Below are positions 49,658 through 58,943 of a DNA stretch of 64,000 nucleotides, piece by piece; position 1 is the stretch's first letter, and each line of letters begins with the position of its first letter. A model generated the notes under the pieces. It was not told the DNA's origin, ran no database searches, and saw only the letters and a list, made by a program, of their open reading frames with translations. A program made the position numbers and the translations under genes. This stretch comes from Nioella nitratireducens (GTDB lineage: Bacteria; Pseudomonadota; Alphaproteobacteria; Rhodobacterales; Rhodobacteraceae). The stretch spans positions 124,001-188,000 of the forward strand of contig NZ_MNBW01000002.1 in the NCBI RefSeq assembly GCF_001879715.1. Reading direction: 5' to 3'.

Positions 49658-50908
49658 TCAGTGCAGGTTGTGCTGGCTGCCCTTGGCCTCTTCATCCATG
49701 ACAAAGCCGGTGTTGAACCGGTCCAGCCGATGGCGCGTGGCGGCCTCGTGCGGGCGGTCGGTGGCAATCAGATGGGCATAGCAATGGCCCGAGGCGGGCG
49801 TTGCCTTGAACCCGCCATAGCACCAGCCCGCATTGACGTAGAGCCCGTCGATATGGGTCTTGTCGATGATGGGGGAGCCGTCGGACGACATATCCATGAT
49901 GCCCCCCCAAGACCGTAGCATCTTGGCCTTGCCGATCATCGGCATCAGGGTCATGCCCGCTTCCAGCACATGTTCGGCGGCATGAAGGTTTCCGCGCGCG
50001 GCGTAGGAGGCGTAGAAGTCGATGTCGCCACCGAAGACCAGCCCGCCCTTGTCGGACTGGCTGATATAGAAATGCCCCATGCCATAGGTCACCACGGTGT
50101 CGATCACCGGCTTTAGCCCCTCGGTCACGAAGGCCTGCAACACGGTGCTTTCAATCGGCAGGCGCATCCCGGCCATCGCCGCCACTTGGCCGGACCGGCC
50201 TGCCGCGCACATGGCGACCTTCTTGGCGCGTATCGCGCCACGGCTGGTCTGCACACCGATGACCTTGCCGTTTTCCACATCGATTCCCGTCACTTCGCAT
50301 TTCTGGATCAGGTCCACGCCCCGGCTGTCGGCGCCCCTTGCATAGCCCCACGCCACCGCGTCATGGCGGGCGGTGCCGCCGCGCGGGTGGTAAAGCCCAC
50401 CAAAGACAGGGAAGCGGGTCTGGTCGTAATCCAGATAGGGAACCATCCGGCGACAGGCCTCTCGATCCATCAAGATCGCGTCGTCGCCCTGGTTCACCAT
50501 CGCATTGCCGCGCCGGGCATAGGCGTCGCGTTGCCCATCGGAATGGAACAAGTTCAAGATGCCGCGCTGGCTGTGCATGACGTTGTAGTTCAGATCCTGT
50601 TCCAGCCCTTCCCAAAGCTTCAGGGAATGCGAGTAGAACTCGGAATTTCCGGGCAGGCCGTAATTGGCGCGCACGATGGTGGTGTTGCGGCCCACGTTGC
50701 CGCCGCCCAGATAGCCCTTTTCCAGAACGGCGATATTGGTCAGCCCGTGTTCCTTGGCCAGGTAATAGGCCGTAGCCAGCCCGTGCCCCCCGCCGCCGAT
50801 GATGACGACATCATACTCGGCCTTTGGCGCGGGATCCCGCCACGCCGGTTTCCAGCCACGGTTTCCGGTCAAGCCTTGCTTGAGAACCTGCCACCCCGAA
50901 TAGCGCAT
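49658..50908 (-). CDS. soxB: Sarcosine oxidase beta subunit
   Basis: 416 residues. FAD-binding VVIIGGGGHGLATAYYLA (about 34-51) and the DAO-type fold place the covalent flavin and sarcosine site here. KCEVTGIDVENG and AGWCYGGFKATPASG (near the C-terminus) are typical. AAGGAG precedes ATG 50908. First gene of soxBDAG. The operon would serve breakdown of glycine betaine, dimethylglycine and sarcosine. Confidence 0.95.
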   Translation of the reverse strand: MRYSGWQVLKQGLTGNRGWKPAWRDPAPKAEYDVVIIGGGGHGLATAYYLAKEHGLTNIAVLEKGYLGGGNVGRNTTIVRANYGLPGNSEFYSHSLKLWEGLEQDLNYNVMHSQRGILNLFHSDGQRDAYARRGNAMVNQGDDAILMDREACRRMVPYLDYDQTRFPVFGGLYHPRGGTARHDAVAWGYARGADSRGVDLIQKCEVTGIDVENGKVIGVQTSRGAIRAKKVAMCAAGRSGQVAAMAGMRLPIESTVLQAFVTEGLKPVIDTVVTYGMGHFYISQSDKGGLVFGGDIDFYASYAARGNLHAAEHVLEAGMTLMPMIGKAKMLRSWGGIMDMSSDGSPIIDKTHIDGLYVNAGWCYGGFKATPASGHCYAHLIATDRPHEAATRHRLDRFNTGFVMDEEAKGSQHNLH

Positions 50909-51028
50909 AACGTCTCCTTGCCGGGGGCAACGAGCCCCGTCAGGGCGCAGTCTAGACAGGCAACTCACAGAAGGAAATGTAGGGCCACGACATTGGGCAG
51001 TCTCTTTTCGACGGAATGGCGCGGGCTG

Positions 51029-51727
51029 TCACCAGTGCCGACCGCGCCCCCCCGAGACGTTGTGCCCCCAATAATCCCAGTTGTCCCAATCGGGATTGTC
51101 GTTCGTCACTTCGTCATCTGGCGGGCCGTCGATGTAGTAGAACCCGTCCTGCCCCGAAGGCGAGGCGTTGTTGTTGTAGACGAACGAATTCGGCAGGTCC
51201 GCAACAAAGGCGACCTGTCCCGCGAAGCGGGGGCGCGTGACGGTGAAATTGGTGAACTCCTGCGCGCTCAGGCCGACACTGAACGCCGGGTTATAGGGCA
51301 GGAAGGTTTCGATCATCAGCAACCGGTCGCCGAAAGACATGATCGGGATGCGGTCGATGAAGTCAGGAAAATCGCTCGCGCGGATATAGGTCAACCCGTC
51401 TGTGCCATGCGACCAGTCGATCCGATAGCCGCCATCCTGCCGGGTGATCTGCGTCACCCGCAGGGACGACCCGGCGGTGTTGCGGGTCAGGAACTGAAAC
51501 ACATCCGCCAGCCCCTCGATATCGGTGCTGGCGATTTCAGTGGTGCGGCGCGACAGGACGTCTGCCACGGCATAGGTCGCCTTGACCGAGGTGCTGTAGG
51601 TGCGGAACGCGTCGAAGAAGACGAAGCTGGCCACGAAAACCCACGCCAGGATCGGGGTGATGATCACCGCCTCGATCGCGACCGATGCCCCGTCTTCCTG
51701 CCAGAACCGTTTGATCAATTTTCGCAT
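51029..51727 (-). CDS. TadE/TadG-type pseudopilin
   Basis: 232 residues. The prepilin-like N-terminus (WQEDGASVAIEAVIITPILAWVFVASFVFFDAF) with an acidic Asp-Gly-Ala-Ser motif and hydrophobic helix identifies the Tad pseudopilin group. The C-terminal ~170 residues form a periplasmic domain ending in aromatic Asp/Asn/Trp-rich sequence (NDNPDWDNWDYWGH). It sits with two related genes and is likely part of a tight-adherence pilus. Confidence 0.78.
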   Translation of the reverse strand: MRKLIKRFWQEDGASVAIEAVIITPILAWVFVASFVFFDAFRTYSTSVKATYAVADVLSRRTTEIASTDIEGLADVFQFLTRNTAGSSLRVTQITRQDGGYRIDWSHGTDGLTYIRASDFPDFIDRIPIMSFGDRLLMIETFLPYNPAFSVGLSAQEFTNFTVTRPRFAGQVAFVADLPNSFVYNNNASPSGQDGFYYIDGPPDDEVTNDNPDWDNWDYWGHNVSGGRGRHW

Positions 51728-51737
51728 CTTATGCCCC

Positions 51738-52271
51738 TCACGTCGGTTCGTTGACGAAGACGGTGGCGGCCATCAGGTGAATATCCCCCGCGTCGTCGCG
51801 CGTCAGGTTCAGGCCAAGTCCCGAGATCGGCAGGATGCGGTCAACCAGGGCACAGGCCCGGATCAGCATCAGCTCGTTGTCGGCCCCCGGATTGAAGGTA
51901 TTGGCCGGGTGCACCTCGTCATTGGCCTGATCGGCGCAGAGCGCATCATAGGACGGAAGGGCGTATGTATCCTGATTGATCACTTGCAGATCGAGACGCA
52001 GCATTTCGGTGCAATTGGGAATGAGGCTGGTGTTGCTGCAAATGTTCTCGGCGATCTGATCATGGGTCACCGTGATCCCGGAGGTCAGGCGCAGGTAGCG
52101 CACCGCGTTGTCGAGCGACCGCTCCAGCATCACCTGCCGGGTCAACAGCATCGCGGTTTCGAACGCTGCCACGAACAGGAAGATGACAATCGGGAAGACA
52201 ATCACGAATTCCACCGTCGCGTTGGCGGCGTCGCCCTTCAGAAAGGATCGGATACGGTTTTTTCCCCACAT
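51738..52271 (-). CDS. TadE family pseudopilin
   Basis: 177 residues. KGDAANATVEFVIVFPIVIFLFVAAFETAML is the TadE-like segment. The rest is a periplasmic domain with paired cysteines (NICSNTSLIPNC, ALCADQ, RACALVD). Gap to the next gene is 10 bases; the three genes are co-transcribed. TadE/F-type pseudopilins prime Flp pilus assembly. Confidence 0.82.
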   Translation of the reverse strand: MWGKNRIRSFLKGDAANATVEFVIVFPIVIFLFVAAFETAMLLTRQVMLERSLDNAVRYLRLTSGITVTHDQIAENICSNTSLIPNCTEMLRLDLQVINQDTYALPSYDALCADQANDEVHPANTFNPGADNELMLIRACALVDRILPISGLGLNLTRDDAGDIHLMAATVFVNEPT

Positions 52272-52280
52272 GGCGCGTCC

Positions 52281-53831
52281 CTACTGGATCAGCCGAAGCT
52301 GGTTGATCGAGGCGGCGATCGAGGCAAATGCCTCGCCGATCTCGATCCCCTCGGCATCGTAATAATGGGCTGGCGTGGTGGCGCATTGCTGCATCACGTC
52401 TTCGCCATGGGTCGGGGCCTCGAAGGCGACGGTAAACACGATGATCCCGGCGGCGTTGGCCTGATCGCAGATGCTCAGCAGGTTGGCATCCGCCGCGCTG
52501 GAACCGGCGTAAAGCTCGACCGCGTCATAGCGCAGGTCGTAGTAGTAGTTCCAATCCCCGGCCTCGTAGAAGAATTCCCCTGCAAGGGTGCGCGCCGTGT
52601 AGGTCGCCCAGAGTTCCGGCCACGGGATGGCTTCGGCATTGTTCCCGCCTTCGGGATAGTTCTGATAGCTGCGGTTGCTGTGCCAATAGTAGAGATCGTA
52701 GTTCGGCAGGTAGACCGAGATATGGTCGTTCGACGGGTCACGGAACACAGTTGACGGCCCGCGCTTGTATTCCTGCGCGATGTCATACTGGCTGGTGTTC
52801 TGGCCGTCCGTCATCAGGATGACGATCTTCAGCACCTCATCCTCGTCGTAGGAAAAGGGACGGCCCTGAAAATCGGTATCGACCGAACCGGCGGCAATCA
52901 GATTGGACACAGCAGGCTGCGCGGCCGGGTCCAGCAGGCCGACGCCCCATTTCATGCCAAGGTCAATCGCGGTGTTGCCATTGGCGTTCAGGCTATTGAC
53001 CAAGCTGTGCAGCGCATCGGCGTCATTGGACCAAGGCAGGATCGCCGCATAGTCGCTGGTCGGGCAGTGCGGGCTGCGGAAATAGCGATAGCTGTTGCGG
53101 TTGTTGTAGTCGAAATGCGCAATCCGTTCGATCGCGACACTCGGATCAATCGCGGTCTGAGAATAGTCCAGCGCGTCGAACCGCGTGCAGTTCGACGCGG
53201 AATGTTCGTCGGACAGCGTAAAGACGCTGGCCAGCGTGCTGCCCGCGTTGACCTGACTGTTGTAGGGAATGATCGAGATGGAGACCTGCTGTTCGTCCTG
53301 ATTGGCCTCGAGCACCGTGTCGATGAATTCGTTGGCCGCGTCCTGCATGTTGTCGATCTTGTGGTTCGAGCCCATGGAGCCGGAGATATCCAGCACCATC
53401 GAAATCTCGATATCCATGATCCGTTCCTCTGCCGTGCCACGCGCCGGCGAGGTCAGGGCGTAGACCCCGAACATGTTCATGAAATCGGCGCGCAGGTCCA
53501 TCTCGGCATAAGCCGACACCCGGCGATAGTTCAGCCCCTCGTCCACGTTGACGTTCAGGCGATAATTCTCCAGCCCCGAGGTGGCGAAATAGTCGATCAC
53601 CACCGTTTCGGGGTCTTCGGTCTGGTTCAGGGCAGCGGCGGCCAGCACGGCGCGGTCGAGCGTATACTGCAACTGGGTGCGCTGTGTCTCGTAGCGCATC
53701 ACGTCGATGGCAATGCCCCCGGCGGCCAGCATCAAGATGAACATCATCAGGGCGAAAATCGTCACCGTCCCGGTCTCGTCCCGCCAGAAGGTGGCACGGG
53801 CGGCGTGATCTGAGTCTGTCGCTCTGAACAT
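52281..53831 (-). CDS. TadG-type protein with von Willebrand A domain
   Basis: 516 residues. The N-terminal TadE/TadG segment (WRDETGTVTIFALMMFILMLAAGGIAIDVMRYE) is followed by a large VWA domain with the MIDAS motif DISGSMG (near 155-161) and ILMTDGQNT. TadG proteins are pilus-associated and surface-exposed. ATG 53831 is chosen; the frame upstream to 54053 is intergenic. First gene of this - strand cluster. Confidence 0.85.
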   Translation of the reverse strand: MFRATDSDHAARATFWRDETGTVTIFALMMFILMLAAGGIAIDVMRYETQRTQLQYTLDRAVLAAAALNQTEDPETVVIDYFATSGLENYRLNVNVDEGLNYRRVSAYAEMDLRADFMNMFGVYALTSPARGTAEERIMDIEISMVLDISGSMGSNHKIDNMQDAANEFIDTVLEANQDEQQVSISIIPYNSQVNAGSTLASVFTLSDEHSASNCTRFDALDYSQTAIDPSVAIERIAHFDYNNRNSYRYFRSPHCPTSDYAAILPWSNDADALHSLVNSLNANGNTAIDLGMKWGVGLLDPAAQPAVSNLIAAGSVDTDFQGRPFSYDEDEVLKIVILMTDGQNTSQYDIAQEYKRGPSTVFRDPSNDHISVYLPNYDLYYWHSNRSYQNYPEGGNNAEAIPWPELWATYTARTLAGEFFYEAGDWNYYYDLRYDAVELYAGSSAADANLLSICDQANAAGIIVFTVAFEAPTHGEDVMQQCATTPAHYYDAEGIEIGEAFASIAASINQLRLIQ

Positions 53832-54116
53832 CTTTTCAGCCCCTCGAAGTTGAGTGAGTCGCCGGTCGGCACGGTCCGACCCAGCCGTTGTTTCGTTTAC
53901 AAGGACGGCAGAAATTAGGCGAAAACGGGCTGGAAACAGGGTGTTTCCCCTTCCATGCAGGCAGTGCCCGGCGGATTGCCGGGTTTGAAAAGTCTTTTTG
54001 GCGGTTTCGGGCAACCCTTTCTTGAACCTGTGATCCACCTGTGGTCCGCTCAAAAAATGGGCAGTTTGTTGACGTGAAAACGATTGCCCGCAGGAACGCG
54101 CAAGGAGGTAATCGCG

Positions 54117-55547
54117 ATGTCCGCCACGGGTGAACCGAGTTTCCGTCAGTCAGTCGATTTGATGTTCAACCGCGCAGCGTCCTTGATGGATCTTCCACCC
54201 GGGCTGGAGGAAAAGATCCGCGTCTGCAACGCGACCTACACCGTTCGCTTCGGGGTGCGGCTACGCGGAGAAATCCGGACGTTCACCGGCTATCGCTCGG
54301 TCCATTCGGAACATTTCGAACCGGCCAAGGGCGGCATCCGCTACGCCCCCAACGTGCATCAGGACGAGGTCGAGGCGCTGGCCGCGCTGATGACCTATAA
54401 ATGCGCCTTGGTGGAAGCGCCCTTCGGCGGATCGAAAGGCGGTTTGTGTATCGACCCCCGCCACTACGACGATTTCGAGCTGGAACAGATCACGCGCCGC
54501 TTCGCCTATGAGCTGATCAAGCGTGACATGATCAACCCGGCCCAGAACGTGCCCGCCCCCGACATGGGCACCGGGGAAAAGGAAATGGCCATCATCGCGG
54601 ACCAGTATGCCCGGATGAACACCACCGACATCAACGGCAAGGCCTGCGTCACCGGCAAACCGCCCCATGCAGGCGGCATCCGGGGCCGGGTCGAGGCGAC
54701 GGGGCGCGGTGTGGAATACGCCCTGCAAGAGTTCTTTCGCCATCCCGACGATGTGAAAACCGCGGGCCTTTCCGGCACCTTGGACGGTAAGCGGGTGATC
54801 GTGCAGGGGCTCGGCAACGTGGGCTATCATGCGGCCAAGTTCCTCTCGATCGAGGATGGCTGCATCGTGACCCATGTGATCGAGCGTGACGGGTTCATCA
54901 TGAACCCCAAGGGCCTGAACATCGACGCCGTGCGCGACTGGATCACGGAACACGGCGGCGTCAAGGGATACCCCGAGGGCGAGTATCACGAAGAGGGGCT
55001 GAAGGGGCTGGAAGAGGAGTGCGACATCCTCATCCCCGCCGCGATCGAGGGTGTGATCAACATGCACAACGCGCATGAGATCAAGGCCCCCCTGATCATC
55101 GAGGCCGCCAATGGCCCCCTCACCGCCGGAGCGGATGAAATCCTCCGCCACAAAGGCGTGGTGATCATCCCAGACCTTTATGCCAACGCAGGCGGTGTGA
55201 CGGTGTCCTATTTCGAATGGGTGAAGAACCTGAGCCACATCCGCTTTGGCCGGATGCAGCGACGTCAGGAAGAGGCCCGGCACCACCTGATCGTGAACGA
55301 GTTGGAGCGGCTCTCGGCCGATAGCGGCGTCGGCTGGCAGCTCAGCCCCGACTTCAAGGAAAAGTACCTGCGTGGCGCGGATGAGCTGGAGTTGGTTCGC
55401 TCGGGCCTCGATGACACGATGCGCGCGGCCTACCAGTCGATGCGCGAGGTCTGGCACACCCGCAACGACGTAAGCGATCTGCGCACGGCGGGCTTCATGG
55501 TCGCCGTCGGGCGGGTCGCGGCCAGCTATCGGGCAAAGGGCCTGTAA
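54117..55547 (+). CDS. Glutamate/leucine/phenylalanine/valine dehydrogenase family (glutamate dehydrogenase type)
   Basis: 476 residues. Substrate-site PAKGGIRYAPNVH (about 65-77), catalytic YKCALVEAPFGGSKGG (about 91-106) and the Rossmann motif VIVQGLGNVGYHAA are all intact. The enzyme interconverts glutamate and 2-oxoglutarate, or acts on a related amino acid; glutamate is most likely. AAGGAGGT lies before ATG 54117. Upstream 285 bases are divergent with tadG. Confidence 0.88.
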   Translation: MSATGEPSFRQSVDLMFNRAASLMDLPPGLEEKIRVCNATYTVRFGVRLRGEIRTFTGYRSVHSEHFEPAKGGIRYAPNVHQDEVEALAALMTYKCALVEAPFGGSKGGLCIDPRHYDDFELEQITRRFAYELIKRDMINPAQNVPAPDMGTGEKEMAIIADQYARMNTTDINGKACVTGKPPHAGGIRGRVEATGRGVEYALQEFFRHPDDVKTAGLSGTLDGKRVIVQGLGNVGYHAAKFLSIEDGCIVTHVIERDGFIMNPKGLNIDAVRDWITEHGGVKGYPEGEYHEEGLKGLEEECDILIPAAIEGVINMHNAHEIKAPLIIEAANGPLTAGADEILRHKGVVIIPDLYANAGGVTVSYFEWVKNLSHIRFGRMQRRQEEARHHLIVNELERLSADSGVGWQLSPDFKEKYLRGADELELVRSGLDDTMRAAYQSMREVWHTRNDVSDLRTAGFMVAVGRVAASYRAKGL

Positions 55548-55566
55548 TCAATCGACGCGGGGGGCG

Positions 55567-56055
55567 TTACAGCTCCCCGCGTTGTTGCGCGATCAGGATC
55601 GACATGAGGTCGGCCACGGCCTTGGATTGCGTGCCCGAGGTCGCCCCACCCACCATAACCATCCGTCCACGCCGCCACCACAGCCCCGGCGCATAGGCCG
55701 ACGGCGCCTTGTCCTTCAGGGACAGGCGAAACCCGGCGGCGGGTTTGAAGGCGAAGAAACCCCGGTCGACCTTGGCCACGTTGTCAAGCCGGGCCAGAAC
55801 GCGACCTTCTTGTTCCCGCAACTCTTCGCGGGTCAGTTCCAGCACCCTTCCGGACACACGCCACAAGGTGACGGCCAGCCAGAGACTGCCAAGACCCACG
55901 AGGATCAGGAACAGGGAAAAGCCGATATCGCTCGGCGGATGGGTAGCCGCGATCAGGACCAGCAAGGCCCCAAGCGCCCCAAGCGAGCCAGCCGCGATCA
56001 CCCGGCGTGGCAGGTTGGGGGTGATCCGTTCCAGAACCTCGGTGTTGTCGGTCAT
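55567..56055 (-). CDS. Two-helix membrane protein of unknown function
   Basis: 162 residues. Two hydrophobic helices (AAGSLGALGALLVLIAATHP and IGFSLFLILVGLGSLWLAVTL, about 20-70) are followed by a cytosolic beta-rich domain (RVLELTREELREQEGRVLARLDNV) resembling a PH-like membrane-associated domain. No name recognised. ATG 56055 is chosen; the upstream frame is non-coding in character. Confidence 0.68.
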   Translation of the reverse strand: MTDNTEVLERITPNLPRRVIAAGSLGALGALLVLIAATHPPSDIGFSLFLILVGLGSLWLAVTLWRVSGRVLELTREELREQEGRVLARLDNVAKVDRGFFAFKPAAGFRLSLKDKAPSAYAPGLWWRRGRMVMVGGATSGTQSKAVADLMSILIAQQRGEL

Positions 56056-56199
56056 CGGGCCTCTCGTGCGGTTTTCCGGCTTAGAGCACGGTGCGGGCTG
56101 AAAGGCCAGCGCCGACGCACGAGGCGTGTCGTCGCCTGACGTCGGGGGCAGGCCGGGGCCTGCCCGCCCCCCTATTGCGCAGGACAAAAAAACGCGGCG

Positions 56200-57153
56200 T
56201 CAGGCGTTGCGCTGCACCTCGTAGCCCGGTTCCTCGGGCTCGTCATCGGTCATTTCCGCAGGGAATCCGGGATATCGGATGTCGAGTCCCGTCGCCTCTT
56301 CCAGCCGCTTGATGATATTGGGCGACAGCTCCCGGTCGCCGAAACGCGCGATCCCGTCCTTGAATATCTCGATCATCAGCGGGTTCATTTCCAGCGGCAC
56401 CTTGGCCCGGTCCGCGACCTCCTGGAACAGGCCGATATCCTTGAGCACGAGATCCATGGTAAAGGAAATATCGCGCGAGCCGTTCAGGATCACCTGGCTT
56501 TCGGTTTCATGGACGAAACTGGTGCCCGAGGAAATCCGGATCGCCTCGTAGGCGGTGCCGAGGTCCATCCCCGCCCCGGCGGCCACGGTCAGCGCCTCGC
56601 AGCAGGAGATCAGGTTGGCGGTGGCGAGGTAGTTGGTGATAACCTTGAGGACCGAGGCCGTGCCGATCGGCCCGGTATGCAGAACCCGGCGGCCCATCTT
56701 GGTCAAAAGCGGCAGGATTCGATCGAAGGTCTCGCGGTCACAGCCCGCAAAGATGGAGATGTTGCCGGTATCCGCCCGGTGACAGCCGCCCGAGACAGGG
56801 CAATCCACCGCCGCACCACCCGCGGCGATGACCTTGGCACCGAGGCGTTTGACCTCGGCTTCGTCGGTGGTGCTCATTTCCAGCCAGATCTTGCCGGGCC
56901 CCATCGCCTCCAACAGCCCGTCTGGCCCTTCGACCACCATCGCCGAAATGTCAGGGCGCGGCAGGCAGGTGATCACCGCTTCACACGCGCGCAGCATCTG
57001 GGCCGGGCTGTCGCCAGCGGTGGCGCCGCGCGCCACGAAATCGGCCACGCGCCCCTCGTCAAGGTCGCGCACCATGACCTCCACCCCGTTGCGCAAGAGC
57101 GATCCCGCCAGCTTGCCACCCACATTTCCCAGTCCGATAAACCCGACCTTCAT
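56200..57153 (-). CDS. NAD(P)-dependent oxidoreductase, 3-hydroxyisobutyrate dehydrogenase family
   Basis: 317 residues. Rossmann motif VGFIGLGNVGGKLA (3-16), DCPVSGGCHRADTG substrate motif (about 122-135) and the KVITNYL segment with the catalytic Lys are present. The family reduces beta-hydroxyacids (3-hydroxyisobutyrate, tartronate semialdehyde and others). The specific substrate is unclear. ATG 57153; no strong partner genes around it. Confidence 0.85.
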   Translation of the reverse strand: MKVGFIGLGNVGGKLAGSLLRNGVEVMVRDLDEGRVADFVARGATAGDSPAQMLRACEAVITCLPRPDISAMVVEGPDGLLEAMGPGKIWLEMSTTDEAEVKRLGAKVIAAGGAAVDCPVSGGCHRADTGNISIFAGCDRETFDRILPLLTKMGRRVLHTGPIGTASVLKVITNYLATANLISCCEALTVAAGAGMDLGTAYEAIRISSGTSFVHETESQVILNGSRDISFTMDLVLKDIGLFQEVADRAKVPLEMNPLMIEIFKDGIARFGDRELSPNIIKRLEEATGLDIRYPGFPAEMTDDEPEEPGYEVQRNA

Positions 57154-57322
57154 GGTCACTCTCCCTTGTCTCGTTTCCGGCCAGCCTCGGGGCTGGTCAT
57201 GCCCCTGTCTTTCCCGAAAGCGACGCCTGCAATGGCGCACATAGGCCGTTTGCGGGACCGCAATTGCCGGGTGCGCGCCCCTGCCCTAGGTTCAGGTCAA
57301 ACGGACAGAAGGAGACGCGACC

Positions 57323-58234
57323 ATGTCCATCAGACCCGTCACAGAGGCCCGCCTTGCGCGGCCCACCATGGAAGGCGCAGGCGTGCATCTGCACCGGGCC
57401 TTCGGCTTTCAGGACCCGAGCGAGCTGGACCCGTTCCTGCTGTTCGACGATTTCCGAGGGGATCAGCCGTCCGACTACCTGCGCGGCTTCCCGTGGCACC
57501 CGCATCGGGGGATCGAGACGATCACCTATGTTCTGGCCGGAACCGTCGAGCATGGCGACAGCCTTGGCAACACCGGCAAGCTTGGCGCGGGCTCGGTCCA
57601 ATGGATGACCGCCGGGTCGGGCATCCTGCATCAGGAAATGCCCAAGGGGAATGCCAAGGGGCAGATGCACGGCTTTCAGCTCTGGGGCAATCTGCCCTCC
57701 AGCCTGAAGATGACCGCCCCCCGCTATCAGGACATCGAGGGCAAGGATATTCCCGAGGTGATCGACGATGACGGCACGGTCGTGCGGGTGATCGTGGGTG
57801 ATTTCTGGGGCAAGCGTGGCCCTGTCGACGGCATCGCTGCCGATCCGCAATACCTGGACGTGACGATACCTGCGGGGGTCAACAAGACCTTCAAGATCGA
57901 CACCTACCGCCGGGCCTTCGCCTATGTGTTCGAGGGGGCGGCCGCCTTTGCCGATGCTTCGCAGCCCGAGGGCGTGTTGCTGGAAAAGGAAGTCATGGGC
58001 CAAGAAGTCAACATGCGCGACCTGTCGGGCAACCGGACGTTGATCCGCTTTGGCACCGGCGATGAGGTGACGGTGCAGGCGGGATCCGAGGGCGTGCGTT
58101 TCCTGCTCATATCCGGCGCGCCGATCGCCGAGCCGGTGGCATGGCACGGCCCGATCGTCATGAACACGCAGGCCGAGATTCAGCAGGCCATGCGCGATCT
58201 GAGGAACGGCACCTTTCTGGCACCGCAACACTGA
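57323..58234 (+). CDS. Pirin family protein
   Basis: 303 residues. The pirin cupin is clear from FLLFDDFRG, FPWHPHRGIETITYVLAG, GAGSVQWMTAGSGILHQEMP and the second barrel (EGVRFLLISGAPIAEPVAWHG). His58, His60 and His/Glu residues near 100 should bind one metal ion. Bacterial pirins have quercetinase-like or regulatory roles; not decidable here. GGAG precedes the ATG. Confidence 0.9.
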   Translation: MSIRPVTEARLARPTMEGAGVHLHRAFGFQDPSELDPFLLFDDFRGDQPSDYLRGFPWHPHRGIETITYVLAGTVEHGDSLGNTGKLGAGSVQWMTAGSGILHQEMPKGNAKGQMHGFQLWGNLPSSLKMTAPRYQDIEGKDIPEVIDDDGTVVRVIVGDFWGKRGPVDGIAADPQYLDVTIPAGVNKTFKIDTYRRAFAYVFEGAAAFADASQPEGVLLEKEVMGQEVNMRDLSGNRTLIRFGTGDEVTVQAGSEGVRFLLISGAPIAEPVAWHGPIVMNTQAEIQQAMRDLRNGTFLAPQH

Positions 58235-58242
58235 ACACAAAC

Positions 58243-58268
58243 CCGCCGGAGGCGTCAGCCCCCGGCGG
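58243..58268 (-). terminator. Possible terminator of the 27-residue ORF
   Basis: CCGCCGG and CCGGCGG form a strong hairpin; on the - strand it is followed by GTTTGTGTT. It lies downstream of the small ORF at 58295-58378 and could also affect the convergent pirin gene. Confidence 0.4.
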
Positions 58269-58294
58269 ATAATCCGTCGTCGCAGTCGAAGCGT

Positions 58295-58378
58295 TCAGAG
58301 AAGGCCGATCAATAGGGCCGGTGCCCCGAACATGCCTGCGATGATGAGGAAGAGCGACAGCGTGAGGCCCTTGAACAT
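58295..58378 (-). CDS. Predicted 27-residue membrane miniprotein
   Basis: ATG 58378 with AAAGGAA upstream opens a 27-codon frame, MFKGLTLSLFLIIAGMFGAP and seven more residues (ALLIGLL), ending in TGA. One hydrophobic helix with a basic residue at the N-terminus is consistent with a single-pass membrane protein. It lies alone between pirin and the 124-residue gene, with a possible terminator after it. Too short to be certain. Confidence 0.5.
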   Translation of the reverse strand: MFKGLTLSLFLIIAGMFGAPALLIGLL

Positions 58379-58471
58379 GGCGTTTCCTTTCGTGATGTCC
58401 TGATGTCCGCGAAAGGGGATCTAAGTCGGTAGAGATCCGCTGTTATGCGGCGGGCGGTCGCAGGCCGGACG

Positions 58472-58846
58472 CTAAAGGCCCCCGCGCCAGACCAGAACGA
58501 CGATCAGCAGCACAAGCACCGCGAAAATTCGAAAGGCAATCTCGCCCAACAACCCTGCCCGCGCCCGCGCGCGGCGGGTTTGGGGGTCGCTCTGCTTCAA
58601 CCACGCTTCGATCCGACGGGCGGCCTGCGCGGCCCCCGTGCCGTCGGTCACCCGCGCCAATCGCGGGTGTTGCGCCCGTTCGAGCGCCGCAAGGATCAGC
58701 GCCCCGTCGGCACGCCGCGCACGGGGCAGGCGGCGCCCGGCCTGATGCAGTGCCCTGTCCAGACTGTCGGCCCGCACATCCAGCTTGTCCCGCATCAACG
58801 CGGCCAGCCTGTCCGCCGTCCCTTGCAGCTCGTGAAGATCAGCCAT
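58472..58846 (-). CDS. Tail-anchored protein of unknown function
   Basis: 124 residues. A basic, helical, probably cytosolic domain (ELQGTADRLAALMRDKLDV, RARRADGALILAALERAQH) ends in one hydrophobic C-terminal helix (LLGEIAFRIFAVLVLLIVVL, about 100-119). No family recognised. ATG 58846 is preferred to the in-frame start at 58873. Confidence 0.6.
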   Translation of the reverse strand: MADLHELQGTADRLAALMRDKLDVRADSLDRALHQAGRRLPRARRADGALILAALERAQHPRLARVTDGTGAAQAARRIEAWLKQSDPQTRRARARAGLLGEIAFRIFAVLVLLIVVLVWRGGL

Positions 58847-58943
58847 CCCGCCACGCCCCCTGAAACCCGACACAGGATATCGCTATGGGGCGGCGGCCTC
58901 AACGGCTCTGGCACGACGCGCGGGAATGGGCTAACCCGGAACA

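Noticed and set aside
50909-51028. Glycine riboswitch before soxB
   Set aside because: The 120 bases upstream of soxB are too short and contain no tandem glycine aptamer motif.
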